DNA from: Hyphomonas sp.
GTDB taxonomy: Bacteria; Pseudomonadota; Alphaproteobacteria; Caulobacterales; Hyphomonadaceae
Direction of reading: 5' to 3'
NCBI GenBank assembly: GCA_013791775.1
Contig: VMTE01000012.1
Location: 122,694-186,693 of the forward strand
DNA: 64,000 nt
Position 1 is the stretch's first letter; each line of letters opens with the position of its first letter. Shown one piece after another: positions 33,999-42,932 of this stretch. Below the pieces are notes generated by a model, which ran no database searches, was not told the DNA's origin, and saw nothing but the letters and a program-made list of their open reading frames with translations. A program made the translations under genes and the position numbers.

Positions 33999-34071
33999 AT
34001 CCGCCGCGATCAGGCCAGTCTCGCCGCCGCGCCCGCCCTCGCCCCGGGCAGTGCTGCGAATAAACGCTCGC

Positions 34072-35256
34072 TCAAAACCTGAGCGCGGGCACCTCGTCGC
34101 CTGCCTGCAATTCTGGGGCTCCCTGCCTCTGGCGCAACAGCAGTTCTGCTTGAAGGAGGTTCGCCTGACTTGAGGAATCCTGATGCACCAGCGGCAGGGC
34201 GCCCTCTCCGCAAACCCGGGCGCGGACGAATGTTTCGCGGTCCCCCGCTGCCGGAAGCGCCGCCGCCAGGCGCCAGGTCTCGAATACCACAAACGCCGCC
34301 GCTTCCCGCCCGCCAAGCCCCGCCAGGAGCGGCGCCAGAAACAGCCGCGCGGTCACCAGCGCAGACGTCGGATTGCCCGGCAGGCCCAGCACGAGACGCC
34401 CGCCCACCCGCGCAAACCAGACCGGCTTGCCCGGCTTGATCGCCACTTTCGGGAAAATATAGTCCGGCTTGCCGGCGAACATGCTGCGGGAATGATCCCG
34501 GTCGCCGACCGACGCGCCGCCGATGACGATCACGAGGTCTGCGGCAGACAGCGCCTCAGCCGCCACAATTTCCAGCTGCCGAGGGTCATCCGGACTTCGT
34601 TTCCGCCACACCAGTTCCCCGCCGGCTTCACGGACAAACGCGGCAATCCCGAACGACACGCTCTCCGGTATCGCGCCCGGAATGTCCCTGGCTTGCCCGG
34701 GCGTCGCCAACTCGTCGCCCGTCGCGAGAACGGCGACGCGCGGCCGGCGATACACCGTCAAAAGCGCCTGATCGGCCGCAGCCGCAGCCGTCAGCGCCCG
34801 CCAGTCGAGCGTGCGGCCAGCCGGAACCAGCACCTCTCCTTCCCGGAAATCAGACCCCGCCGCCCGGATATGGCGCGCTGACCCATGCGGGCGGACGAAC
34901 CTCGCAAGATCGCCCTCGCGCTCGACATTTTCCTGAACGATCACCCGGTCTGCACCGGCCGGCACAGGCGCGCCGGTGAAAATCCGGATCGCCGTACCGG
35001 GCGCCAGCTCGCCGCCAGGCGGACTTCCCGCTGCCGACTCGCCGCGCACCGGCAACGTGAAAGGAACCGCGCCGAGATCAGCCTCGCGCACGGCATACCC
35101 ATCCATCGCCGAGACGTCATACCTCGGCATGGCCAGGCGCGCGGCAACCGGCCCGGCAACCACGCGGCCCTCCGCCTCGGAGAGCGGCACGCTTTGGGTG
35201 CCGAGCGGGACGGCGGCCTCCAGTACCCTGCGAAGCGCTTCGTCAAAACTGATCAC
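34072..35256 (-). CDS. moeA: Molybdopterin molybdenumtransferase MoeA, copy 1
   Basis: A 394-residue MoeA that inserts molybdate into adenylylated molybdopterin. Signatures include [20 protein letters not shown] (about 43-62), [41 protein letters not shown] and [18 protein letters not shown] with [20 protein letters not shown]. The start overlaps the moaC stop (ATGA). A second copy at 62231-63415 is about three-quarters identical by eye. Confidence 0.95.
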   Translation of the reverse strand: MISFDEALRRVLEAAVPLGTQSVPLSEAEGRVVAGPVAARLAMPRYDVSAMDGYAVREADLGAVPFTLPVRGESAAGSPPGGELAPGTAIRIFTGAPVPAGADRVIVQENVEREGDLARFVRPHGSARHIRAAGSDFREGEVLVPAGRTLDWRALTAAAAADQALLTVYRRPRVAVLATGDELATPGQARDIPGAIPESVSFGIAAFVREAGGELVWRKRSPDDPRQLEIVAAEALSAADLVIVIGGASVGDRDHSRSMFAGKPDYIFPKVAIKPGKPVWFARVGGRLVLGLPGNPTSALVTARLFLAPLLAGLGGREAAAFVVFETWRLAAALPAAGDRETFVRARVCGEGALPLVHQDSSSQANLLQAELLLRQRQGAPELQAGDEVPALRF

Positions 35257-35741
35257 GATCCAACCTCTTCGGCGGTCCAGTCGCCGGATGCGCCGCCGCT
35301 CTTGGCTTCCAGCCGGACCGCTTCGATCACCATGCCGCGATCAACCGCCTTCAGCATGTCGTACAGCGTGAGCGCCGCGACACTCACCGCCGTCAGCGCC
35401 TCCATCTCCACGCCGGTCTGCCCCTGCGTTCGCGCTTCAGCCTCCAACCGGAACCCCGGCAAACCCTCGTCCACCCGGATCGTCACGGACACTTTGGTCA
35501 GCGCCAGCGGATGGCACAGCGGGATGAGTTCGTGCGTGCGCTTGGCCGCCATGATGCCGGCGAGTTCTGCGGTCGTGATCACGGCGCCCTTGGGCGCCCT
35601 ATCCTCCCGCACAAGCCGGACCGTCTCGCTGCGGCAGACAACCCGCCCGCTCGCGACCGCCCGGCGCTCCGTCGCCGCCTTGGCGCCGACATCCACCATG
35701 TGGACCCGCCCTTCGGTATCGAGATGTGTCAGGTCCTTCAT
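35253..35741 (-). CDS. moaC: Cyclic pyranopterin monophosphate synthase MoaC, copy 1
   Basis: A 162-residue MoaC that converts the MoaA product into cPMP. Conserved elements [25 protein letters not shown], the [15 protein letters not shown] region (catalytic Lys nearby) and [34 protein letters not shown] are all present. Overlaps moaB at the start and moeA at the end by 4 bp each. Paralogue at 63412-63900. Confidence 0.96.
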   Translation of the reverse strand: MKDLTHLDTEGRVHMVDVGAKAATERRAVASGRVVCRSETVRLVREDRAPKGAVITTAELAGIMAAKRTHELIPLCHPLALTKVSVTIRVDEGLPGFRLEAEARTQGQTGVEMEALTAVSVAALTLYDMLKAVDRGMVIEAVRLEAKSGGASGDWTAEEVGS

Positions 35742-36283
35742 GGGCAGATATCCCGGTAGCGGGCGATCTGGCCCACCAGCGAACAGGGCCGGTACCGGCT
35801 GTCGAGTTCGAACGCGAACACATGATCCCAGGCATCGCGGCAGGCACCGGTCGAGCCCGGAACACAGAACACAAACGTGTCCCCGGCCTGTCCGGCAAAG
35901 GCCCGCGATTGCAGCGTCGAGACCCCCACGGTGCCGAGGCTGACCGTGTGGAACACGACGGAGAACCCGTCCATCTCCCGGCTGAACAGCGGTTTCAGCG
36001 CCTCCGGCGTCACATCGCGCGGCGAGAAGCCGGTGCCGCCGGTGGTCAGCACGACATCGATCCCCGGGTCCGCAATCCAGCGCCCGACCGTCTGCCGGAT
36101 CTCGTCGACATCATCCTTTGCAATCGCCCGCGCGGCCACCGTATGGCCGGCAGCCCGCGCCCGGTCGCAGAGCAGCGCGCCGGACGTATCGGTGTCCATG
36201 TCGCGCGTGTCCGACACCGTCAGCACCGCGATATTCAGCGGATAGAAGGGAAGGCTTTCATCAATTCCCGGCATCTTCTTCAT
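35738..36283 (-). CDS. moaB: Molybdopterin adenylyltransferase MoaB, copy 1
   Basis: A 181-residue MoaB/Mog-type protein that adenylylates molybdopterin. [17 protein letters not shown] (about 19-35) and [18 protein letters not shown] (about 75-92) are the substrate-binding motifs; [11 protein letters not shown] follows. Start at 36283 or 36274 (MPGIDESL); it overlaps the end of moaE by 23 bp or less. A second copy is cut off at the right edge of the window. Confidence 0.93.
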   Translation of the reverse strand: MKKMPGIDESLPFYPLNIAVLTVSDTRDMDTDTSGALLCDRARAAGHTVAARAIAKDDVDEIRQTVGRWIADPGIDVVLTTGGTGFSPRDVTPEALKPLFSREMDGFSVVFHTVSLGTVGVSTLQSRAFAGQAGDTFVFCVPGSTGACRDAWDHVFAFELDSRYRPCSLVGQIARYRDICP

Positions 36284-36758
36284 TCCATCTCTCCCGGTCC
36301 ATCGTGTCTCGTTCTGTCGGCTCTATCCAGCGCTCGCCGAAGGGTCCGAGCTCGCGTTTCCAGAATACCGCCTCCGTCTTCAGCCGGTCCATCAGATAAT
36401 CAGCCGCCAGAAAAGCCTCTCGCCGGTGATCGCTGGCCACGCCGACAAGCACGATAACTTCGCCGGGCGTCATCGCGCCGCAGCGGTGCACGACCGACAC
36501 CGCGCTCACCTCAAACCGCCTCAGCCCCGCCTCGGCGATCCTCTGCAGCGAAACCAGCGTCATGCGGGGGTGATGGTCGAGGACCAGCTGTTCCAGCGGC
36601 TCTCCCTGCTTCGTCAGGGATCGCACAGTCCCCTGAAAGGAAACGACCGCGCCGTGATCGGGCGCGCTGAGGCGAAGCTCCTCCAGCCGGGCCGCGACAT
36701 CGATAGCCGAGGTTGCGAGTTCGGCGTGAACACATCGTCCCGGGATTTCACAGGTCAT
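36261..36758 (-). CDS. moaE: Molybdopterin synthase catalytic subunit MoaE
   Basis: A 165-residue large subunit of molybdopterin synthase. It contains DHGAVVSFQGTVRS (about 34-47), LDHHPRMTLVSLQRI, VSVVHRCGAMTPGEVIVLVGVASDHRREAF and LKTEAVFWKREL, whose Lys residues form the active site with the MoaD tail. I start it at 36758 (MTCEIPGRC); a GTG at 36833 is possible but adds residues without family resemblance. Only one moaE is seen in the window. Confidence 0.92.
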   Translation of the reverse strand: MTCEIPGRCVHAELATSAIDVAARLEELRLSAPDHGAVVSFQGTVRSLTKQGEPLEQLVLDHHPRMTLVSLQRIAEAGLRRFEVSAVSVVHRCGAMTPGEVIVLVGVASDHRREAFLAADYLMDRLKTEAVFWKRELGPFGERWIEPTERDTMDRERWNEEDAGN

Positions 36759-36842
36759 GCCGAGGCCTTGAGGTTCGGCCGGACGGGCCGCGCCATCCGC
36801 GCCCCGGCGGCCAATCGTCCTGTTGCCCGGCACGCGCTCACA

Positions 36843-37082
36843 TCAGCCTCCCGAAACCGGGCTCAGGAACTCCACGGTATCGCCCGGACGGATCACATGG
36901 CTCTCCGGCACGAACTCATTGTTCACGGCAGCGCGCACAGCCCGGTGAAGCACGGCGTCCACATTGAAGCGGCTGGCGAGCAGCGCCTTCAGGCCGGAAA
37001 CAGGAAGCCCGGCTTCGGGGATCTCGACCTGCGCCGCGCCGCCAAACGACGCCGCAATGCGCCCGTAGAACTCTATCTGCAT
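36843..37082 (-). CDS. moaD: Molybdopterin synthase sulfur carrier MoaD
   Basis: A 79-residue ubiquitin-like protein that ends in Gly-Gly, which is thiocarboxylated for sulfur transfer. The beta-grasp sequence MQIEFYGRIAASFGGAAQVE and VIRPGDTVEFLSPVSGG fit MoaD. I start at 37082 because the longer reading adds 18 residues that lack the fold. First gene of the minus-strand Moco cluster; only one copy seen. Confidence 0.94.
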   Translation of the reverse strand: MQIEFYGRIAASFGGAAQVEIPEAGLPVSGLKALLASRFNVDAVLHRAVRAAVNNEFVPESHVIRPGDTVEFLSPVSGG

Positions 37083-37293
37083 ACGTACGTTATCCTCATC
37101 GGGCCCGGCCCGCCGGACACCCGCATACCGCAGCATTTGCGGGAAGTCACCGCCAGGATCAGCCCGGCCTCAAACCTGCGTGATTTTATCCACCAGGCAC
37201 AAGGTGTTACCCCATGCCATTGATCATCTGACAGTATATTGTATTCCGCAATTGCGGCCGGTGAGGCGGCACGCGCAAGGGGACCTCGCATCC

Positions 37294-38061
37294 ATGCCCG
37301 TTTTCCTGATCTTCGCGTTCTTCATCACCGCCGTCCTCTATGCGAGCGTCGGATTTGGCGGCGGCTCGACCTATAACGCGCTGCTGGTGCTCAGCGGCGC
37401 AGACTACCGAATCCTCCCGGCCATCGCGCTGGTCTGCAATGTCGTCGTGGTCACGGGCGGCGTCTGGCGGTTTTCCCAGACGAGAGACCTGTCTGCCCGG
37501 CGCCTCCTGCCCTTCCTGATGACGTCGGTTCCGGCGGCCTGGATCGGCGGCCGGCTGCCCATCAATGAAACAACCTTCGTCGGCCTTCTAGGCGGGGCGC
37601 TCCTGCTCTCGGGGGTCCATCTCGCCTTGCAGCGCGGGACCGCTCAACCACCCCCCGCGTCGCAGCCCGGGCGGACACATCCGTTGCTCGCCGCCGCCAT
37701 CGGCGGAACCATCGGGCTTCTTTCGGGTCTGGTCGGCATCGGCGGCGGGATATTCCTGGCGCCGGCCCTGTACTTCCTGCGTTGGGGAACCGCCAGGCAG
37801 ATCGCGGCCGCCAGCAGCCTGTTCATCCTGGTCAATTCGCTGTCCGGTCTCGCCGGTCAGGCACTCAAGCTGCAGGATCTGGCGCTCATGTCCCTCACCC
37901 TGCCTTACTGGCCGCTGCCCATTGCGGTGCTTGCCGGCGGCCAGATCGGATCCTGGCTCGCCGGCGACCGCCTCAAACCGGATATGATCCGTATAATGAC
38001 GGCTATCCTCATCCTGTACGTTGCCGTCCAGCTTCTGTACCGGTGGAGCCGAATGATCTGA
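37294..38061 (+). CDS. TauE/SafE-family sulfite/anion permease
   Basis: A 255-residue inner-membrane protein with about eight helices and the duplicated TauE motif: YASVGFGGGSTYNALLVLSG in the first half and LLSGLVGIGGGIFLAPALYFLRWG in the second. Members export sulfite, sulfonates or similar anions. I start at 37294 (MPVFLIFAFF). It is divergent from the Moco cluster, and molybdenum enzymes such as sulfite dehydrogenase often share this neighbourhood, but no such enzyme is in view. Confidence 0.9.
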   Translation: MPVFLIFAFFITAVLYASVGFGGGSTYNALLVLSGADYRILPAIALVCNVVVVTGGVWRFSQTRDLSARRLLPFLMTSVPAAWIGGRLPINETTFVGLLGGALLLSGVHLALQRGTAQPPPASQPGRTHPLLAAAIGGTIGLLSGLVGIGGGIFLAPALYFLRWGTARQIAAASSLFILVNSLSGLAGQALKLQDLALMSLTLPYWPLPIAVLAGGQIGSWLAGDRLKPDMIRIMTAILILYVAVQLLYRWSRMI

Positions 38062-38243
38062 TCCGCCTCTGATCGCTGATCCGCCGGGCGCCGCATCGGC
38101 CCCCGGCGCCCGCTTGCTCCCGAAACTCGCCCCCGAAACCCCGGGCCGGGCTTCCATACGGTCACGATCAGGGCGTAGGATGATTCCAGACGATCCCCGA
38201 GCGCTGCCCTCTGGTCGGCGCTGATCAATTGAAGGAGCCTTCC

Positions 38244-39533
38244 ATGCCTGCCATTTCCATGTCGCCAGCGGAGATATCGGACTACATCGCCAAGGCCGGG
38301 CGTGAGGCCTGGATCGTCCCGGATGTTCCCGCCAACACGCCGCGCCGCAAGGTCGCGAAAGTCGGCGTCATCGGCGCCGGCACGATGGGCGGCGGCATTT
38401 CGATGAACTTTGCGAGCGCCGGCATCCCGGTGGTGATCCTGGAACAGAAGCAGGACGCCCTGGATCGCGGCCTTGGCGTGGTGCGCGCCAACTACCAGCG
38501 CAGCGCCGACAATGGCCGGTTCCCGCAGGAGGAGGTTGACGAACGCATGGCGCGCTTGACGGGCACGCTGGAAATGCAGGCCTTCGCGGATTGCGACCTG
38601 GTCATCGAAGCGGTGTTCGAAGACATGGATCTGAAGAAGCGGATCTTCACGGACCTCGACCGCATCCTGAAGCCGGGCGCGATCCTCGCCACCAATACCT
38701 CCGCGCTGGACATCGACCAGATCGCCGGCGTCACCAAGCGCCCGCAGGATGTGATCGGGCTCCACTTCTTCTCGCCTGCGAATGTGATGAAGTTGCTCGA
38801 GATCGTTCGCGCTGATCACACCGCCGATGATGTGATCATGACCTGCATGGACCTCGCCCGAACCATCAACAAGGTCGCCGCGCTGGTCGGTGTCTGTCCC
38901 GGCTTCGTTGGCAACCGCATCCTGTTCGCGCGCCAGACGCAGGCGGGGAAACTCGTGGCGAACGGCGCCATGCCCTGGGATGTCGATGCAGCCCTCAACC
39001 AGTTTGGCTTCCGGATGGGACCCTATCAGATGTCCGATCTGGCCGGTCTGGATATCGGCTGGAAGAAGGGCGCAAAGACCGCCAACCCGATCCGGGACGC
39101 CCTCTGCGAGCTGGATCGCCGCGGCCAGAAAACAGGGGCCGGCTATTACGACTATGATGAAAGCCGCCGCCCGGTCCCGTCCGAAGTCACCGCAAGGATC
39201 ATCGCGGAGATCACCGGCGTTGCCGCCGGCTCGGCGCCCGGACCCGGCGAAATCATCGCCACCTGCATTCACCCGATGATCAATGAAGGCCTCCGGATCC
39301 TCGAAGAGAGAAAGGCGCAGCGCGCCTCCGACATCGATATCGTCTGGCTCAATGGATATGGCTGGCCGGCCGACAAGGGCGGGCCGATGCTTTACGGAGA
39401 CATGGTCGGCGCTGAAACGGTTCTGGCCACAATGGAGCGCCTCGGCGCTGAAGACGCGCGCTTTGCGCCGTGCGAAACCCTCAAACGTCTCGCAAGGGAC
39501 GGCGGCCGCTTCATCGATGTGGAGCCGGGTTGA
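38244..39533 (+). CDS. 3-hydroxyacyl-CoA dehydrogenase without crotonase domain
   Basis: A 429-residue enzyme for beta-oxidation. It holds the NAD-binding Rossmann fold (KVAKVGVIGAGTMGGGISMNFASAGIPV, about 36-63), the catalytic region GLHFFSPANVMKLLEIV (His about 175) and two C-terminal helical domains with KKGAKTANPIRDAL and GYGWPADKGGP. The first 30 residues look like the linker after a crotonase domain in FadB/FadJ enzymes, but no crotonase domain precedes it. AAGGAG before the ATG shows it is translated as such. It may pair with a separate hydratase. Confidence 0.9.
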   Translation: MPAISMSPAEISDYIAKAGREAWIVPDVPANTPRRKVAKVGVIGAGTMGGGISMNFASAGIPVVILEQKQDALDRGLGVVRANYQRSADNGRFPQEEVDERMARLTGTLEMQAFADCDLVIEAVFEDMDLKKRIFTDLDRILKPGAILATNTSALDIDQIAGVTKRPQDVIGLHFFSPANVMKLLEIVRADHTADDVIMTCMDLARTINKVAALVGVCPGFVGNRILFARQTQAGKLVANGAMPWDVDAALNQFGFRMGPYQMSDLAGLDIGWKKGAKTANPIRDALCELDRRGQKTGAGYYDYDESRRPVPSEVTARIIAEITGVAAGSAPGPGEIIATCIHPMINEGLRILEERKAQRASDIDIVWLNGYGWPADKGGPMLYGDMVGAETVLATMERLGAEDARFAPCETLKRLARDGGRFIDVEPG

Positions 39534-39567
39534 GGAAGGCAAGGCTTGGGGCCTTGGCCCCGCACCG

Positions 39568-39607
39568 AACCCTAAAGCGCCCCGCATGGGGCGCTGGGGT
39601 TTAATTT
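39568..39607 (+). terminator. Rho-independent terminator
   Basis: AGCGCCCC (39576-39583) and GGGGCGCT (39588-39595) form a perfect 8-bp stem with a GCAT loop; outer AACCC/GGGTT extends it, and TAATTTTT follows. It ends the hydroxyacyl-CoA dehydrogenase transcript. Confidence 0.85.
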
Positions 39608-40113
39608 TTCCAGGATTTTGGGAGTTTTCCATTCTGTGAAGAATGGCGCGAGTGACGTGACGCGATCCATAAAATTTTTCCCATTTTATCAAAGTATTAC
39701 ACGTTAAATAATCGACTCTTGGTCCTCGTTCCGGTGCGGATTTGGTCCACATTTTTGAGGACCCCGCCGAGATCAACTCAACCCGTCCTGCCAGATCGAT
39801 ACACTATGATATTTTTGCAGCTTCGGGAATCCCAGATTCATTGGCCCAGAGTGCCGGCTCGCGATCCTCTTTCTAGGCGGACCAAGTTACAAAGTTCGCA
39901 AGCCATTAGCGGGGACTGACAAAGTTCGAATTCACGCCACCAGCAAGAGTATGCCGTAGACGTATTTTTTGCTCGGCCTGCAGACAGCGCAATACTGCCC
40001 CCGTGCTTGAGCACCAATTGTTGCGGCGAACCTCCCGAAGCGACGCAGCTAAAGAATTAGTCGCCCCTTACCCGGGCCAGCCGGACTTTGGAGTTTCTTG
40101 CCGACTTGGCTCT
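39608..40113. other. Gene-free gap before the second accessory block
   Basis: About 500 bp with no supportable gene. The first 130 bases are AT-rich. No recognisable repeat, tRNA or transposon end is visible. It separates the resident-looking genes on the left from the nitrate block and may be an integration junction. Confidence 0.45.
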
Positions 40114-40743
40114 TTAGCAGTTTCCGACCGTTAATCGGGAAAAGCTCCGACGCACCATTTCCTGTCCTCGTTCTCTGAGATCTAGCAAATCATCATCCCG
40201 GCCTGAGATAGCGCACTCCGTTGCAACGCCGAGCATCAGCCGCAGGTACAGCACGGCGTCTTCCTCGCAATTGATAGCCGGGTTGATCGTGGCGTCTGCC
40301 AGCCCCTTTCTGATCAACAGTCCGACCTCGTCCAACAAATCCGACTTAGCTATGGCGACTGCATTACGCATGGCCGGAAGGTCCGGAATATGGGCCGACA
40401 GTATTTCAAAAAACGCCGCCTGTTCAAAATCCGCCGAAGCGGCTCTCACATGGGCCGAAAAATGATGCATCAAGGCATCAATCCCATTGTGATTTGCCAA
40501 ACAGAGCTCAGATGTCAGGTACTTGCGCCGGGCATTCAGATAGCGGACCGCCGCAACCAGCAGCCCCTCTCTGGAACCGAATCGCTGATAGGTCTGCCCC
40601 CGGCTATAGCCCGCGAGTCGGCCGACTTCTTCACATGTCAGCCCCTGAATTCCGACTCGGACCGCGACGCGGCAGGCTGCAGACAGGAGCTGGCTCTCGG
40701 ACCTCAGTCGGCGCTGAGGTTGTGACATCCGAACTTCGTACAC
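40114..40743 (-). CDS. TetR/AcrR family regulator near diiron gene 2
   Basis: A 209-residue repressor. GGAGGAATTCC stands ideally before a GTG at 40743, which I take as the start (an ATG at 40728 is the alternative). HTH at about residues 22-60: LLSAACRVAVRVGIQGLTCE and YSRGQTYQRFGSREGLLV. The C-terminal domain is of the AcrR/WHG type. It is divergent from the second diiron gene, with the conserved palindrome TGACGCATCCGTCA between them, so control of that gene is probable. The first diiron gene has no adjacent TetR but has the same palindrome. Confidence 0.88.
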   Translation of the reverse strand: MYEVRMSQPQRRLRSESQLLSAACRVAVRVGIQGLTCEEVGRLAGYSRGQTYQRFGSREGLLVAAVRYLNARRKYLTSELCLANHNGIDALMHHFSAHVRAASADFEQAAFFEILSAHIPDLPAMRNAVAIAKSDLLDEVGLLIRKGLADATINPAINCEEDAVLYLRLMLGVATECAISGRDDDLLDLRERGQEMVRRSFSRLTVGNC

Positions 40744-40903
40744 GGAATTCCTCCGTCGTTTACGACCTTGCCAGACAATACCGCCAAGGGCTTCTTGTCC
40801 ATCTGGAGACGATCCGTCCGAACAAGGCAGGCTCAACTACTTTTCCTGCTGCCCGGAATTTCGAGATCCCGAAGACGTGGAAAGTATGTCACGCCCCCAA
40901 AGC

Positions 40904-40917
40904 TGACGCATCCGTCA
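40904..40917. promoter_or_regulatory. Conserved palindrome before diiron gene 2
   Basis: TGACGCATCCGTCA again, followed by the same TTTTCCGTATA as at 30784. It lies 92 bp before the start at 41009 and 161 bp before the TetR start at 40743. Confidence 0.65.
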
Positions 40918-41008
40918 TTTTCCGTATATCCTTTATTTTTTGTACCGATAGCGTCCCTCCACTGGCGCGAAATCGAGACGCCAAGTCACGATAAAGGGAG
41001 AAACGACG

Positions 41009-42121
41009 ATGAAAGTTAAGCTCGTATCCGGGCCGCCAACCCAGCCCCGCACATTTGAAGATCCAGGCGAACTCGCCGACAAGCTGTCGCCGGAAGATGT
41101 CGAGATCGTTCGCGAGATCTTCAACACGCCGCTGACCGGTTCTTATAACTGGGACTATGAAAGCGCGAACGCCAAGATCCGGCGGCTCTACGAACTCGGC
41201 AAACGCTTTAACTGGAACGCTGAGCTGGATGTCGACTGGGAGGTGCCTTTCGACAAGTCGCAGGGGCCGTCGCAGGCCGGTCTCAATCCCCTGCACGATC
41301 ACCCGGTTTTCCTGGCGATGAGCGACGAGCAACGCAGCGAATATGCGTGGCGATCCCTTTCCCAGGTGCTCTCGCAATTCCTGCACGGCGAACAGGGTGC
41401 GATGATGGTTGCCTCGCAGCTTGTCTCCTGCGCGCCGACCTATGATGCGAAGCTTTATGCTGCCTCCCAGACTTTTGATGAGGCACGCCATGTCGAGGTG
41501 TTCAACAAATACCTGCGCACGCGCTGCCGGATCGAATATCCCGTCAACCCGAGCCTGAAGCTTCTGCTGGACAAGATCCTCACCGATCCACGCTGGGACC
41601 TGAAATTCATCGGGATGCAGATCCTGATCGAAGGTCTGGCCCTTGCGGCGTTCCAGACCATGACACAGACGACGCGCGATCCACTTCTTCGCCAGATCCT
41701 TCATCTCGTCATGCGGGATGAAGGCCGGCACGTCGCCTTTGGGGTCAACTACCTCGAAGACTGGATCAAGTCGCTGCCTGAGCAGGAAATCGAGGAGCGC
41801 GCACAGTTCGCCTATGAGGCCTGCGCGATCATGCGGGAAAGACTTTTCTCAACCATCGTCGAAGAAGAGTTCGGCTTTGACCGTGAAGAAGCCCGGCGTG
41901 CGTCGATCGACTCGACTGGTGGGCAGGCCTTCCGTAACTTCCTCTTTGAGCGGATGATCCCAAATCTCAAGCGCGTCGGACTGCTGACCGAAAGCGTCAA
42001 GCCCAAGTTCGAAGCCCTTGGTGTTCTTCACTACGAGAACGCTGCGACGGACGCCGAGATCGACTGGAATGCACTGGAGCGCCCGCTCGATACGGGCCCC
42101 ATTTCCATTGCTGCAGAGTGA
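41009..42121 (+). CDS. Ferritin-like diiron protein, copy 2
   Basis: A 370-residue paralogue of the protein at 30889, with only about 14 differences (for example K12Q, V15T, K17E), all outside the iron ligands Glu128, Glu158/His161, Glu208 and Glu238/His241. The nucleotide sequences differ more, mostly at third positions, which shows that protein function is kept under selection. AAAGGGAG precedes the ATG. It is convergent with mobA2 and the nar operon and divergent from a TetR gene. The precise family is unresolved; a role connected with molybdenum or nitrate enzymes is an inference from position. Confidence 0.88.
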   Translation: MKVKLVSGPPTQPRTFEDPGELADKLSPEDVEIVREIFNTPLTGSYNWDYESANAKIRRLYELGKRFNWNAELDVDWEVPFDKSQGPSQAGLNPLHDHPVFLAMSDEQRSEYAWRSLSQVLSQFLHGEQGAMMVASQLVSCAPTYDAKLYAASQTFDEARHVEVFNKYLRTRCRIEYPVNPSLKLLLDKILTDPRWDLKFIGMQILIEGLALAAFQTMTQTTRDPLLRQILHLVMRDEGRHVAFGVNYLEDWIKSLPEQEIEERAQFAYEACAIMRERLFSTIVEEEFGFDREEARRASIDSTGGQAFRNFLFERMIPNLKRVGLLTESVKPKFEALGVLHYENAATDAEIDWNALERPLDTGPISIAAE

Positions 42122-42198
42122 ACAGGCCGATCATGGCCAATACACACGGCAAGCCTAGCCGGGAAAGGGAGCACGACGGATCAAATGCAGGAGCGGAA

Positions 42199-42233
42199 AT
42201 GCTGGCAGGTAAGACCTGGTGACCTGCCGGCAT
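42199..42233. terminator. Conserved hairpin after diiron gene 2
   Basis: ATGCTGGCAGGT (42199-42210) pairs with ACCTGCCGGCAT (42222-42233), 12 pairs with one G-U, and an 11-nt loop of the same length as in the copy at 32078. The loop bases have changed but the stem is kept. Confidence 0.5.
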
Positions 42234-42311
42234 CTATCCGCGCAATCATGTCAGGCGCTGAGTTCCTTCTCATCCTATCAACGTAACGGGCCGTAACAGA
42301 AAATTCCTCCG

Positions 42312-42341
42312 GCCCCGAACGAAGGGAATCCTTCTCGGGGC
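42312..42341 (-). terminator. Hairpin at the end of the nar operon
   Basis: GCCCCGA (42312-42318) pairs with TCGGGGC (42335-42341) and GAAGG/CCTTC continues the stem inside, with a 2-nt bulge and 4-nt loop. On the minus strand AATTTTC follows about 10 bases on. Confidence 0.5.
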
Positions 42342-42350
42342 GGCCTTTGC

Positions 42351-42932
42351 TCAAACTCTCTTCATCTGGAAATTTTGAAGATCAGTCTCGGTATTGATGT
42401 TGAAGAAGGGGTCATTGCCTTCGTCGCGCCATTCCACTGCGTGCGCGCCGCACCGCTCCAACGCCCCTTTGAGACTTCGTCCACCTGCCGTGGCAAATGC
42501 CTCGACTTCGGTCGTCGCCGACAGAGGCCAAACGGCGCAAGCTGGGTGGTCGCCGCCTCGCGACCTTGCAAAGCATGGCGCACACGTGGCGTCTGACACA
42601 GCTTTCAACCGGGCCAGCAGGTCTGGTGGCAGCGCAGGCGTGTCACAGGGCACAACCAGAAGCGAGACTGCACGCGCCGAGCCTGCCCAATGAAGGGCCG
42701 CGACCAGGCCCGCGATGGGGCCCTCAAATGGAGCATCAAGAATTTCGGGCACATCGACTTCAGGAACCTGGCCCGTGTATCGCACGGAAACTGCCACCTC
42801 GATCCCCCAGGTTCGCACACGCGCAAGAGCAATGTCTACGAGGCGCAGGCCGTTCACGCGCTGCATGGGTTTGTGCCCGCCGATCCGGCGCCCTTCCCCA
42901 CCTGCAAGGATGACAGCGACAATATCAGGCAT
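42351..42932 (-). CDS. mobA: Molybdenum cofactor guanylyltransferase, copy 2
   Basis: A 193-residue MobA with VAVILAGGEGRRIGGHKPMQ and LLVVPCDTPALPPDL, and FFNINTETDLQNF at the C-terminus. About 60-65% identical by eye to copy 1, so far more diverged than the neighbouring diiron pair. It is the last gene of the nar operon and overlaps the carbonic anhydrase end by 8 bp. It supplies bis-MGD for NarG. Start at 42932 (MPDIVAV). Confidence 0.93.
   Translation of the reverse strand: MPDIVAVILAGGEGRRIGGHKPMQRVNGLRLVDIALARVRTWGIEVAVSVRYTGQVPEVDVPEILDAPFEGPIAGLVAALHWAGSARAVSLLVVPCDTPALPPDLLARLKAVSDATCAPCFARSRGGDHPACAVWPLSATTEVEAFATAGGRSLKGALERCGAHAVEWRDEGNDPFFNINTETDLQNFQMKRV

Noticed and set aside
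37905-39776. 623-codon open frame on the minus strand opposite the hydroxyacyl-CoA dehydrogenase
   Set aside because: Long antisense frames are expected opposite high-GC genes; the sequence resembles no family and the opposite strand has a complete enzyme with a good start.
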